This document shows, piece after piece, positions 1 to 8,600 of a stretch of DNA of 64,000 nucleotides. The stretch spans positions 1-64,000 of the forward strand of contig CAZTFU010000003.1 of the NCBI GenBank assembly GCA_964612925.1, given 5' to 3'. Within the stretch, counting starts at the first letter, position 1; every line of letters starts with the position of its first letter. Both the position numbers and the translations under genes were made by a program. The notes beneath the pieces are model-generated. The model worked only from the letters and a program-made list of their open reading frames with translations, had not been told where the DNA came from and did not search any database. Source of the DNA: Phil1 sp964612925. Its GTDB lineage: Bacteria; Bacillota; Clostridia; Christensenellales; CAG-138.

Positions 1-130
1 TACTGGCTGCAAGCTGCTCGGCGGTGGTGGTCTTTCCGCACCACTTCGGTCCCTCGATCAGAACCGCACCTTTGCCCTCCAACTTCCGTTTCAGTATATC
101 GTCAGCAATTCGTTTTCTGTAATTCACCAT
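1..130 (-). CDS. AAA+ ATPase (DUF4143-type), N-terminal fragment
   Basis: Only the first ~43 codons lie in the window; the gene runs off the left edge. The product starts MVNYRKRIADDIL and contains a Walker A-type segment EGPKWCGKTTTAE at about residues 27-39. This layout (YRKRIADD..L, then a P-loop with Trp-Cys before GKT) is typical of the stand-alone AAA ATPases that carry a C-terminal DUF4143 domain; that domain is outside the window, so the family call is an inference from the N-terminus. A GAGGTG ribosome site precedes the ATG. These ATPases are common in accessory DNA and their role is poorly known. Confidence 0.7.
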   Translation of the reverse strand, partial: MVNYRKRIADDILKRKLEGKGAVLIEGPKWCGKTTTAEQLAAS

Positions 131-163
131 TCAGAACACCTCACTTCTCCTCATGTCATTTGT

Positions 164-192
164 ATAATACACCAAAGTCACGAATTTTACAA
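164..192 (-). promoter_or_regulatory. Promoter of the left-edge ATPase gene
   Basis: On the minus strand TTGTAA is followed 17 nt later by TATTAT, about 35 nt before the ATPase start codon. Both boxes are close to sigma-A consensus. Inferred from sequence only. Confidence 0.5.
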
Positions 193-195
193 TAC

Positions 196-235
196 TTTTC
201 GGTGAGTTGGCGAGATATTTTTCGGTGAGTTGGCG
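196..235. repeat. Two 17-nt direct repeats upstream of the ATPase
   Basis: TTTTCGGTGAGTTGGCG occurs at 196-212 and 219-235 (23-nt period). A degraded third copy (TCGTCGAGTTGGGG) follows at about 244. They lie just upstream of the ATPase promoter and could be binding sites or remnants of a mobile element end. Confidence 0.6.
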
Positions 236-260
236 GCAGAAAAATCGTCGAGTTGGGGAC

Positions 261-388
261 TTAGTTTTCTCCGTTTTTGCGACATGGCTTTTCGGCTTCC
301 TTGGGACCGTTGTTAATGATGCCGTCGATCATGCCGTAATCATCTTCCATCTGCATTTCCGTAGTTTTAGATAATTCTCAGGATTCAC
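261..388 (-). pseudogene. Decayed integrative-element gene fragment
   Basis: Reading leftward, one frame gives NPENYLK and, after a frame change, the next gives MQMEDDYGMIDGIINNG and ends KNGEN-stop. From memory, the phrase YGMIDGIINNG preceded by a YLK-x-EMQ motif occurs in short proteins of Clostridia conjugative elements. The frame change and lack of an N-terminal body argue for a relic. Family assignment is from memory and tentative. Confidence 0.4.
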
Positions 389-548
389 AAATGCGGGCGT
401 TGCCCTAACGCTTATAAAGAATTTTTGGCCAAAGCTTGGCATACTGAATCTGGTGGTGTTCTGCATAGCAATACTGCTTGCAATCATCGCCCTGCTGCAC
501 TACGCAAAATCGCAGGTCTTTTCCCGCGGCAAAAGCAGCGATACATAA
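375..548 (+). pseudogene. C-terminal membrane-protein fragment
   Basis: An open frame without a good start codon or ribosome site reads GFTNAGVALTLIKNFWPKLG, then a hydrophobic stretch (LVVFCIAILLAIIALLHYA), and ends in a basic tail. It looks like the last membrane helix of a lost protein. Its family was not recognised. A terminator follows 25 nt later, which fits a truncated gene end. Confidence 0.35.
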
Positions 549-572
549 TCTCCAATAAATCGAACTTCTTGC

Positions 573-605
573 AAACGAGGGCGGATAAACACCCTCGTTT
601 TTTTA
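573..605 (+). terminator. Rho-independent terminator
   Basis: AAACGAGGG and CCCTCGTTT form a stem followed by a run of T (597-604). It would end transcription of the decayed gene at 375-548. Confidence 0.75.
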
Positions 606-691
606 TGTTCTCAGGGAAAAACATTGCCAAATAAAGGCAGAACAATGTATAATTTCGATATATCATTGAGCTATGCGGAAACGGAATGCAA

Positions 692-801
692 AAGAAAAGA
701 CCTCCGAGGAGGTCTTTTAGCACACACTGTGCGGCCGCATAAGCGACGATTTGAGAATTCTTTTATTTGAACTCGTAGTGTAATCGTTGAGGTCAATCAA
801 C
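692..801 (-). ncRNA. tracrRNA of the type II-A CRISPR system
   Basis: The minus strand holds an anti-repeat (about 765-794): its segments TTACACTA and TCAAAT pair with the 5' part of the CRISPR repeat around a GAG/CGAG internal bulge, and GACCTC pairs with GAGGTC nearer the repeat's 3' end. Downstream, in RNA order, come short hairpins GTCGC-TTAT-GCGGC and GCACA-GTG-TGTGC, then a strong terminator stem. The RNA would be ~110 nt. It starts just after a good promoter and is divergent from cas9. The 5' end can fold as CGTTGA/TCAACG. Ends are estimated from promoter and terminator, not mapped. Confidence 0.88.
695..718 (-). terminator. tracrRNA terminator hairpin
   Basis: AAAAGACCTCC and GGAGGTCTTTT form an 11-bp perfect stem with a 2-nt centre, followed on the minus strand by T-rich sequence. 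As the last hairpin it also serves as the 3' end of the tracrRNA. Its symmetry allows it to work in both directions. Confidence 0.8.
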
Positions 802-807
802 GGTTTA

Positions 808-837
808 ACAATACCACAATTAAACGGAGGTTGTCAA
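808..837 (-). promoter_or_regulatory. tracrRNA promoter overlapping the cas9 ribosome site
   Basis: Minus strand: TTGACA (832-837), 18 nt, TATTGT (808-813). The predicted RNA start is near 801. The -35 box lies between the cas9 GGAGG (826-830) and the cas9 ATG (839), so polymerase loading here and cas9 expression may interfere. No clear separate cas9 promoter was found. Confidence 0.7.
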
Positions 838-838
838 C

Positions 839-3800
839 ATGGAAAGCAAAGCTTATTATCTCGGTATAGACGGCGGTACGGATTCTGTCGGTTTCGCGGT
901 CACGGATGAACAATACCGTTTGTGCAAATATGCGGGCGAACCCGTTTGGGGCGTTACGTTATTCGATGCGGCTCAATCAGCGGAAACACGCCGTTCCATG
1001 AGGACGGCCAGACGCAGACTTGACAGGCGACAGCAGCGCATTGCATTACTCAACGAGCTGTTTGCACCCGAAATATGTAAAATCGATCCAAACTTTTTCC
1101 TGCGGCGAAGCGAAAGCGCCCTGTTCCCGGAAGACAGTCAAGACGGCGTAAAACTGTTTAGCGGTGGAATATCCGATACGGAATACCATAAACGCTATCC
1201 CACAATACATCACCTTATAGTTGAGCTAATGGAAAGTTGCGAACCGCATGATGTTCGTTTGGTCTATATTGCCTGTGCATGGTTAGTGGCACACCGTGGT
1301 CATTTTCTCTTTGATACGGTCGAAGACGATGTAAACGATTTCAACGCAGTATACAGAGCATTGCGCGATTACTTTGAGTCAGAATGCGAATGTGTTCTGC
1401 CTTGGGATGCAGACATAAGCGCGGATGAGATTCGGGATATAATGACAATGCAATGCGGTATAAAGCGCAAGCAGGCAGTATTTACGGAACGTATATACGG
1501 TGGAAAGAAGCCCTCGAAGAAGGCAGATGATGATTTTCCTTTTAGCCGCGACGGGATAGTGTCCCTACTCTGCGGAGGCAGCGTTAAGCCAAAAGACATA
1601 TTTTGTAATGAGGAGTACGCTGAAATTGAATCCGTGACCCTTGGTGCGGACGAGGAGAACTTTGCCCGTATTGCAGCCGAGCTTGGTGATGACGGAAAAC
1701 TTCTTGTGAAGTTGCGTGCCGTTTATGACTGTGCCCTTTTAACTCAAACGCTTGGCAGCTGCCGCTATATTTCGCAGGCAAAGGTAGAAACATATAAAAA
1801 GCACAAGGAAGATCTTTCTTTTTTGAAGTACTTTGTACGAAAATACGTACCCGCAAAATATGATCTTATTTTCCGTAGCGGTGGCGCAGCAAATTACGTT
1901 GCTTACTCCGGCAATGCGAAATCGTGCATTGCTTCCGAAGAACCTAAACATGTCAATCAAGAGGAGTTTTGCAAATTCTTGCTCACCAACCTTAAGAGCC
2001 TGTCCGTTTCCGACAACGACCGCGAAGAATACGATAATCTGATCCTCAATCTTGAACAGCATACCTTCATGCCAAAGCAGCGTAACTCGGACAACCGCGT
2101 TATACCTCAGCAGCTTTATTACGCGGAGCTTGACCGCATATTGAATAACGCCTGCACATATCTGCCCATGCTCCGTCAAAAGGACGAAAGCGGACTTTCC
2201 AACGCAGACAAAATCCGTTCAATATTCCGCTTCCGCATTCCATATTATGTAGGGCCGCTTAACACAACGTCAGGCAACAGTTGGTTAGTACGCAAAAGTG
2301 GAAAAATTTATCCGTGGAACTTTGACACGATGGTTGATCTTGACCTTACCGAAGGCAGGTTTATCCAGCGGATGCTAAATTACTGCACCTACCTTCCTGG
2401 AGAAGAGGTGTTGCCCGTAAATTCACTTTTATACAGCCGCTTCACCCTGCTTAACGAGATCAATAATCTTACCGTTAACGGTAACGCTATACCTGTTAAC
2501 GTCAAGCAAGAAATAGTGACCGAGTTATTTGAAAAAAGCAGTCGTAGGGTTACGTTGAAGGTCATTCGAGAGTTCCTTTGCGCACGCGGCTATATGGATT
2601 ACGAAAAGGATGAACTCGGTGGCGTTGATGTGACCATAAAATCAACTCTGCGTTCATACCACAGCTTTCGCCGTATGCTAACAAGCGGGGTGGTTAATGA
2701 AGCTCAGGTTGAGGACATCATTCGCCATGCGGCATATTCCGAGGATAAAAGCCGCATGAATCGTTGGCTTTGCAAGGAATACCCGCAACTGTCCGAGGAC
2801 GACCGCCGCTATATTCTGCGCCTTAACTTAAAAGAGTTCGGGCGGCTTTCCGCACGACTGCTGACGGGCATTTATCATATCGATCGCGAAACGGGCGAAA
2901 TGCTGAGCATAATGGATATGCTGTGGCAAACAAACGATAACCTTATGCAACTGCTTTCCGCAAAATATGATTTCCGCAAACAGATAGATAAATTCGCCGA
3001 AAGTTTCTATGCCGAGCACCCGAAAACGCTGTCTGAACGATTGGATGAAATGTATGTATCAAATGCGGTCAAGCGTCCCATTTTACGAACATTGAAGGTA
3101 ACCGAAGAGGTCACTCAAGCAATGGGTTGCGCTCCCCAAAAGATATTTATTGAAATGGCACGCGGCACAGAAGATGACAAGCGCGGTAAACGTACCGTTT
3201 CACGGCAGCAGCAGATACTTGACCTGTATAAGAAAATGAGCTCCGATGATGTGCGCAGTCTTGAAAAAGAGCTTGCTGCCATGGGTGATACGGCAAACAA
3301 CCGCCTGCAAAGTGATAAGCTGTTCCTGTATTATATGCAGCTCGGGCGCTGTATGTATACGGGTGAACGCATAGAATTATCTCAATTGGGTACAAAGCTT
3401 TACGATATCGACCACATCTATCCCCAATCAAGAATACAGGATGACAGCATACTCAATAACAGGGTTTTATGCACATCCCAAGCTAACGGCGATAAGGGTG
3501 ATAAATACCCCATAAAAGAAGATATCCGCACAAAAATGCGCCCGTACTGGGAATATCTTTTGAGCAACGGCCTCATTGAAAAGGAAAAGTTCCGCCGCCT
3601 TACCCGCGCTACGGGCTTTACGGATGATGAGCTGCACCAATTCATAAACCGTCAGCTTGTGGAAACACGCCAGTCCACAAAGGTGGTTGCACAGCTGTTA
3701 AAGGAATTCTATCCCAATACGCAGATAGTGTATGTTAAAGCAGGGCTTGTTTCGCGCTTCAGGCAGGAATTTGACATGATAAAGAGCCGCGCCGTAAACG

Positions 3801-4897
3801 ACTTGCATCATGCCAAGGATGCCTACCTTAATATTGTCGTTGGCAATGTTTACCATGAAAAATTCACCAATAGATGGTTTAACGTGCACCAGCAATACTC
3901 GATGAAGGTCAAAACGCTGTACACAAATCCCGTGACGGTTGGTGAAAAAACAATTTGGCGCGGAGAAGCCGACATTGCCGCCGTTAGGAACGTTATGGCC
4001 AAAAATGCCGTGCGTATGACGCGCTATGCTTTCTGCCGCAAGGGAGGATTGTTTGATCAGATGCCATTGAAGGCCGCAGAGGGGCTTGTTCCGCGAAAGG
4101 CAAATCTGCCTACTGAAAAATATGGCGGATACAGCAAAACTACCGCAACCTTCTATATGCTGGCTTCCTATAGTATAAAAGGAAAGAAGGATATAATTTT
4201 CGTACCGATAGAGTTGATGTTTGCCGACCGCGTAATGAATGATGAAGCATTTGCCGCAAAATATATCTCCTCCGCCATTTCCAAAATAAACGGCGGTAAG
4301 GCGGTTGAAGATGTGCACTTGCTGCTTGGCGGGCGAAGGATAAAGATCAACACCGTTATTGAGGCCGACGGTATGCGCATGGTACTGAAGGGAAAATCTA
4401 ATGGCGGGGCAACAATAATCGTTGCTCCATGTATGCCGCTGATACTCGGCATGCATATGGAACGATACGTAAAGCGGCTTGAAGCCTTCAAGAAAAAAAT
4501 AGACGGCGGGGCAAAAATAGTACCCGATGCCGAGCATGACCACATCACCGCAGAAGAAAACATTGCCCTGTACGATATGCTTTGTGACAAGCTTACAAAT
4601 TCCGTATTTGCAAAATGCCCCGGCAACATTGCAGAAACCGTGGTTGCAGGACGTGATAAGTTTGTTGCACTCTCTCTAAAGGAACAGATAACGTGCCTGC
4701 TGAACATAATATCATGGTTCGGTAATGTGCAAACCTGTGACCTTACGAGCATTAGCGGATCCAAAAAAGCGGGAGCTAAAGTTCCAAACTCCCGCCTTGC
4801 GGCGTGGAAGAAGAACTACTCCGATGTGCGGATAGTGGACGTGTCCGCTTCGGGGTTATTCATGTCGCGCAGTGAAAACATTTTGGAGCTGATATGA
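839..4897 (+). CDS. cas9: CRISPR-associated endonuclease Cas9 (type II-A)
   Basis: RNA-guided nuclease that cuts foreign DNA using crRNA paired with tracrRNA. At 1352 residues it has the size of type II-A Cas9. Seen in order: RuvC-I with the catalytic Asp in GIDGGTDSVGFAV (D11); an Arg-rich bridge helix (RRSMRTARRRLDRRQ); RuvC-II IEMARG (E772); the HNH motif DIDHIYPQS (H859); and RuvC-III HHAKDAY (H990/H991, D994). All catalytic residues are present, so an active nuclease is expected. GGAGG sits 8 nt before the ATG. The gene overlaps cas1 by 4 nt. The PAM-interacting domain is at the C-terminus, but the PAM cannot be read from sequence. Confidence 0.98.
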   Translation: MESKAYYLGIDGGTDSVGFAVTDEQYRLCKYAGEPVWGVTLFDAAQSAETRRSMRTARRRLDRRQQRIALLNELFAPEICKIDPNFFLRRSESALFPEDSQDGVKLFSGGISDTEYHKRYPTIHHLIVELMESCEPHDVRLVYIACAWLVAHRGHFLFDTVEDDVNDFNAVYRALRDYFESECECVLPWDADISADEIRDIMTMQCGIKRKQAVFTERIYGGKKPSKKADDDFPFSRDGIVSLLCGGSVKPKDIFCNEEYAEIESVTLGADEENFARIAAELGDDGKLLVKLRAVYDCALLTQTLGSCRYISQAKVETYKKHKEDLSFLKYFVRKYVPAKYDLIFRSGGAANYVAYSGNAKSCIASEEPKHVNQEEFCKFLLTNLKSLSVSDNDREEYDNLILNLEQHTFMPKQRNSDNRVIPQQLYYAELDRILNNACTYLPMLRQKDESGLSNADKIRSIFRFRIPYYVGPLNTTSGNSWLVRKSGKIYPWNFDTMVDLDLTEGRFIQRMLNYCTYLPGEEVLPVNSLLYSRFTLLNEINNLTVNGNAIPVNVKQEIVTELFEKSSRRVTLKVIREFLCARGYMDYEKDELGGVDVTIKSTLRSYHSFRRMLTSGVVNEAQVEDIIRHAAYSEDKSRMNRWLCKEYPQLSEDDRRYILRLNLKEFGRLSARLLTGIYHIDRETGEMLSIMDMLWQTNDNLMQLLSAKYDFRKQIDKFAESFYAEHPKTLSERLDEMYVSNAVKRPILRTLKVTEEVTQAMGCAPQKIFIEMARGTEDDKRGKRTVSRQQQILDLYKKMSSDDVRSLEKELAAMGDTANNRLQSDKLFLYYMQLGRCMYTGERIELSQLGTKLYDIDHIYPQSRIQDDSILNNRVLCTSQANGDKGDKYPIKEDIRTKMRPYWEYLLSNGLIEKEKFRRLTRATGFTDDELHQFINRQLVETRQSTKVVAQLLKEFYPNTQIVYVKAGLVSRFRQEFDMIKSRAVNDLHHAKDAYLNIVVGNVYHEKFTNRWFNVHQQYSMKVKTLYTNPVTVGEKTIWRGEADIAAVRNVMAKNAVRMTRYAFCRKGGLFDQMPLKAAEGLVPRKANLPTEKYGGYSKTTATFYMLASYSIKGKKDIIFVPIELMFADRVMNDEAFAAKYISSAISKINGGKAVEDVHLLLGGRRIKINTVIEADGMRMVLKGKSNGGATIIVAPCMPLILGMHMERYVKRLEAFKKKIDGGAKIVPDAEHDHITAEENIALYDMLCDKLTNSVFAKCPGNIAETVVAGRDKFVALSLKEQITCLLNIISWFGNVQTCDLTSISGSKKAGAKVPNSRLAAWKKNYSDVRIVDVSASGLFMSRSENILELI

Positions 4898-5763
4898 GTT
4901 GGCGCACGGTAGTTATATCCAACCGCTGTAAGTTGGATACGAAAATGGGCTACATGGTTATCCGCGGGGAGGAAACGAAGCGCGTTTTTCTCGATGAAAT
5001 TGCCATATTGCTTATAGAAAACCCCGCCGTATCGCTGACGGGGTGTCTGCTCGAGGCTTTGATTGAGCGGAAAGTGCGCGTTATATTCTGCAATGCGCAA
5101 CGTTCCCCAATGGCGGAGCTTGCGCCGTACCACGGCAGTCACGACTGTTCGCGCAAGCTTCGCATGCAACTAAGCTGGGCAGAGCTGACAAAGGGCGTTA
5201 TCTGGGGTGCAATCATAGCCGAAAAAATAGCCCAACAGTCGGCATTGTTGGCCGAACAACATAAGCAACGCGAAGCATTGCTTCTTGAATCGTATATTGA
5301 TCAGATAGAATTTCAGGATGCAAGCAATCGTGAAGGTCATGCGGCGAAGGTATATTTCAACGCGCTTTTCGGCATGGAGTTTTCCCGCCATGCAAACGAC
5401 CCCACAAATGCCGCACTCGACTACGGTTACAGCCTACTTTTGTCCGCATTCAACCGCGAGGTCACCGCATGCGGCTATCTTACACAGCTTGGTTTACACC
5501 ATGACAATGTATTCAATCAATATAATCTGAGCAGTGACATAATGGAACCGTTTCGCGTGCTGATAGACCGCAGAGTGCTATCACTTGAATTCAAGGAACT
5601 TGATAAGGATGTGCGTTTGGCGCTTATAAACGTGCTGAATGACGAAGTGACCATATGCAACAGCAGACAAACCGTTGCAAATTCCGTGCGCATTTATACA
5701 AAAAGCGTTTTTGATGCCCTAAACGAAGACGATCCGTCACTGATAAGGTTTTACCGACTATGA
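4894..5763 (+). CDS. cas1: CRISPR integrase Cas1
   Basis: Catalytic subunit of the spacer-acquisition integrase, working with Cas2. At 289 residues it is normal for type II Cas1. The expected metal-binding residues are visible: Glu147 in SNREGHAAK, His203 in LGLHHDN, and acidic residues in SDIMEPFR (D215, E218). Its ATG overlaps the cas9 stop (ATGA), so translation is probably coupled. The gene is intact, suggesting that acquisition can still occur. Confidence 0.97.
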   Translation: MSWRTVVISNRCKLDTKMGYMVIRGEETKRVFLDEIAILLIENPAVSLTGCLLEALIERKVRVIFCNAQRSPMAELAPYHGSHDCSRKLRMQLSWAELTKGVIWGAIIAEKIAQQSALLAEQHKQREALLLESYIDQIEFQDASNREGHAAKVYFNALFGMEFSRHANDPTNAALDYGYSLLLSAFNREVTACGYLTQLGLHHDNVFNQYNLSSDIMEPFRVLIDRRVLSLEFKELDKDVRLALINVLNDEVTICNSRQTVANSVRIYTKSVFDALNEDDPSLIRFYRL

Positions 5764-6080
5764 GTTACCGTTTTATGAGAATGATTGTATTTTTTGACCT
5801 TCCAACCGAAACTGCGGACGATAGGCGCGCCTACCGTCAATTCCGTGGCGGGCTTATAAAAAACGGATTTATTATGATGCAGGAATCCGTATACTGTAAG
5901 CTTCTTTTGAATTCCACCGCCGAACAGACCGTGCGTGATGCCGTGCGCAGGATAAAGCCGCCAAGCGGCATTGTGCAGATATTGACCGTTACGGAAAAGC
6001 AGTTTTCAAAAATAGAATTCCTCACAGGTTCTTTCCATACGGACATAATAAGCAGCGACGAAAGGACATTGGTGCTATGA
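5760..6080 (+). CDS. cas2: CRISPR adaptation protein Cas2
   Basis: Small ferredoxin-fold protein that bridges two Cas1 dimers in the integration complex. It has 106 residues and the usual N-terminal strand ending in FFDLPTET, with the conserved Asp at residue 13. It overlaps cas1 and csn2 by 4 nt each (ATGA), showing a tight adaptation operon. Confidence 0.96.
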   Translation: MSYRFMRMIVFFDLPTETADDRRAYRQFRGGLIKNGFIMMQESVYCKLLLNSTAEQTVRDAVRRIKPPSGIVQILTVTEKQFSKIEFLTGSFHTDIISSDERTLVL

Positions 6081-6742
6081 ATTTTGCCCATCCTCGACTT
6101 GATAACGTATTAAGCATAGGCGGCAGTGCCGTATCCACGCTGGTAATTGAAAATCCTCTGTTTTTCCGCACACTTTTAGAGGATATGGATGAGCAGATAA
6201 GCGGTGGCAGAGGAAGTGCTGTAATTTCCGAAAGTAACAGAATGCTTTCTTTTGATCGTCATGCCGAAATAATAGACAGTTTTCTGCATTTTCGTCTTGG
6301 GCGAAAGCCGCTGCTCACAAAGCTTATAAATCGTTTAGAGGCAACGGCGACAAATGAAGAAAACTATCTGCGCACGGCGGAACTGACAAGCGAGCTGGAA
6401 AAATACATCATGATGCTTTCTCAGGACTTGCCGTGCGGGGTTTATTGTAGTAAAATGAGTTTTGGCGGGATACTGCGAGCCGTTGGCATTGACATTGCCG
6501 ATGACTGTGACGGTGATCTTGAGCGACTGCTTGATTACATGGAGCTGACTCGCGAACTCGATCATGAACGGCTGTTTATCCTCGTCAATCTCCGCAGCTT
6601 TTATCCCGATGCGGAGGTGGAAGCATTTTTTGCTTCCGTTTTATCTCACGAACTACTGATTCTACCGATAGACAGCGTGTCCCGTGCGCGGCTCAAAAAC
6701 GAACGGCGCATAACGGTAGATGACGATCTTTGTGAGTTTTAG
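6077..6742 (+). CDS. csn2: Type II-A adaptation protein Csn2
   Basis: Csn2 forms a tetrameric ring on DNA ends and is needed for spacer acquisition in type II-A systems. This product is 221 residues, the size of the short Csn2 form, and begins MNFAHPRLDN with a C-terminal LFILVNLRSFYPDAEVEAF segment typical of the family. Its place after cas2 and before the array leader, with a 4-nt overlap, supports the call and sets the subtype as II-A. Overall sequence conservation in this family is low. Confidence 0.9.
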   Translation: MNFAHPRLDNVLSIGGSAVSTLVIENPLFFRTLLEDMDEQISGGRGSAVISESNRMLSFDRHAEIIDSFLHFRLGRKPLLTKLINRLEATATNEENYLRTAELTSELEKYIMMLSQDLPCGVYCSKMSFGGILRAVGIDIADDCDGDLERLLDYMELTRELDHERLFILVNLRSFYPDAEVEAFFASVLSHELLILPIDSVSRARLKNERRITVDDDLCEF

Positions 6743-6819
6743 CAGGTGTTTTAGGCTTTCTGCTCTCTGCCTCTGCGGCGTGTAGGGCCGTTTTCGCGGA
6801 TTCGGATCTGCGATTTGAG
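6743..6819 (+). promoter_or_regulatory. CRISPR leader with ATTTGAG anchor
   Basis: The 77 nt between csn2 and the first repeat end in ATTTGAG, directly against the first repeat. ATTTGAG is the leader-anchoring sequence known from type II-A systems, where it directs new spacers to the leader-repeat junction. This sets the polarity: newest spacer at 6856. No convincing promoter was seen in the leader; the array may be read through from the cas operon. Confidence 0.75.
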
Positions 6820-8582
6820 GTTTGAGAGTAGTGTAATACTGTAGAGGTCTAAAACAAATAAAACTCACGGCATCACCCTACGGCGGTTTGAGAGTAGTGT
6901 AATACTGTAGAGGTCTAAAACTCGCACTGATAGCGGATTTATGCAGTCTCTGTTTGAGAGTAGTGTAATACTGTAGAGGTCTAAAACTGCTGTGATTGCG
7001 GGAGCGGTTGGGATGATGTTTGAGAGTAGTGTAATACTGTAGAGGTCTAAAACTCATCCAAAGTATGATAAGCTCTACCTGTAGTTTGAGAGTAGTGTAA
7101 TACTGTAGAGGTCTAAAACTGGCAGGCGCGAATTTAAGCCGCAGAGGCTGTTTGAGAGTAGTGTAATACTGTAGAGGTCTAAAACACTCGCTACGCTTGC
7201 TTTGACCGCTGAAGAGTTTGAGAGTAGTGTAATACTGTAGAGGTCTAAAACCTGTTCCCACTTCCATCTGCCGCCGACGATGTTTGAGAGTAGTGTAATA
7301 CTGTAGAGGTCTAAAACCGCCTTTGGAAGAAGCTAATGCGCCACCTAGTTTGAGAGTAGTGTAATACTGTAGAGGTCTAAAACGGCAATGTGATTAACCT
7401 TACTTCTGGATATGTTTGAGAGTAGTGTAATACTGTAGAGGTCTAAAACGCGTCAGCGAATTACAGCAAGGGCAAGAGCGTTTGAGAGTAGTGTAATACT
7501 GTAGAGGTCTAAAACAATGACGGTGTGTTGCGTGTGGATGGCGTGGTTTGAGAGTAGTGTAATACTGTAGAGGTCTAAAACAACTACTGCCGCCTTGTCC
7601 TCATCAACCTTGTTTGAGAGTAGTGTAATACTGTAGAGGTCTAAAACAAGTCCAAGACGGAGGAAGAAAGGCTAAAAGTTTGAGAGTAGTGTAATACTGT
7701 AGAGGTCTAAAACAGCGCAAACGTGCGAACGAATGTAGGTATTGTTTGAGAGTAGTGTAATACTGTAGAGGTCTAAAACAAGGCCGCGCACAACTTCGGG
7801 GTTTTTTTCGTTTGAGAGTAGTGTAATACTGTAGAGGTCTAAAACTGGCCGCGTGACAGCCGCCTTACATGAACTGTTTGAGAGTAGTGTAATACTGTAG
7901 AGGTCTAAAACTCGTCAAGGCCGTTGGCCTGTGCGTAAGTGTTTGAGAGTAGTGTAATACTGTAGAGGTCTAAAACAAGATCGTTGTGCGGTTACGCTTG
8001 TCCGGGTTTGAGAGTAGTGTAATACTGTAGAGGTCTAAAACACTACGGGTGGTGCAGTGATCTACGATGATGTTTGAGAGTAGTGTAATACTGTAGAGGT
8101 CTAAAACACATGGCCAAAACACAGCTACTTGATAGTGTTTGAGAGTAGTGTAATACTGTAGAGGTCTAAAACTGCAGAAAACATTGCCAAAGCGGCAGAA
8201 CTGTTTGAGAGTAGTGTAATACTGTAGAGGTCTAAAACCGAACGCATCGGTGTCGCCCTGAATCGCGCGGTTTGAGAGTAGTGTAATACTGTAGAGGTCT
8301 AAAACGTGGGCATTGGTTAGCACTACGGGAATACTGTTTGAGAGTAGTGTAATACTGTAGAGGTCTAAAACTGCGAAACGTTGGAAGAACTTCGTGAGAG
8401 CGTAAAGCGCATTATAAGCGAAGAGTAAAAAGGAGTAGCGGAACACCTGACAAGTAACCCTCTACCCCAACGCACAAGGCGAGCGGGGAGCCTTACCCCC
8501 GCCACCTTGATTATAACCGAGTAAGGCAGAAAAATCAAGGAGGAAAGTTTGAGAGTAGTGTAATACTGTAGAGGTCTAAAAC
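6820..8582 (+). CRISPR. CRISPR array, 25 identical 36-nt repeats
   Basis: The repeat starts GTTTGAGAGTAGTG and ends GGTCTAAAAC. Twenty-four copies run from 6820 to 8371 with 23 spacers: 19 of 30 nt, three of 29 nt (7912, 7977, 8108) and one of 31 nt (8239). A 25th perfect copy lies at 8547-8582 after a 175-nt insert. No repeat shows a mutation, even at the distal end. crRNA direction is the plus strand, from the leader anchor and the tracrRNA anti-repeat. Several spacers read as open coding sequence (7780-7809 reads KAAHNFGVFF), as expected for phage-derived DNA. None obviously matches this window. Confidence 0.98.
8372..8546. other. 175-nt non-spacer insert between the last two repeats
   Basis: The insert lacks any recognisable degenerate repeat. 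From its first base it reads as the end of a gene (CETLEELRES..IISEE-stop), then AAGGAG, a GC-rich hairpin (GCGGGG and CCCCGC), and ends in CAAGGAGGAAA against repeat 25. The layout resembles a gene end plus intergenic ribosome site from a phage or mobile element. It is nearly six times the normal spacer length. It may be a mis-sized captured fragment or a scar from recombination at the old end of the array. Confidence 0.75.
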
Positions 8583-8600
8583 GTATATTGTACATTTGCG

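Noticed and set aside
3698..4543. 281-codon open frame antisense to cas9
   Set aside because: Lies fully inside cas9, which has all catalytic motifs; no ribosome site or recognisable domain in the antisense frame.
8394..8430. Possible degenerate repeat inside the 175-nt insert
   Set aside because: Only scattered matches to the repeat (GAGAG, TAAAA) and the position does not fit a 66-nt period.
6878..8446. Long minus-strand open frames across the array with repeating FRPLQYYTTLK
   Set aside because: They arise because the 66-nt repeat-spacer period is a multiple of three and the repeat lacks stops in that frame; they are CRISPR DNA, not a repeat protein.
6820..8582. Promoters inside each CRISPR repeat, as in Neisseria type II-C
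   Set aside because: The repeat lacks the TGnTACAAT-like extended -10 at its 3' end; only weak AT-rich matches were found.
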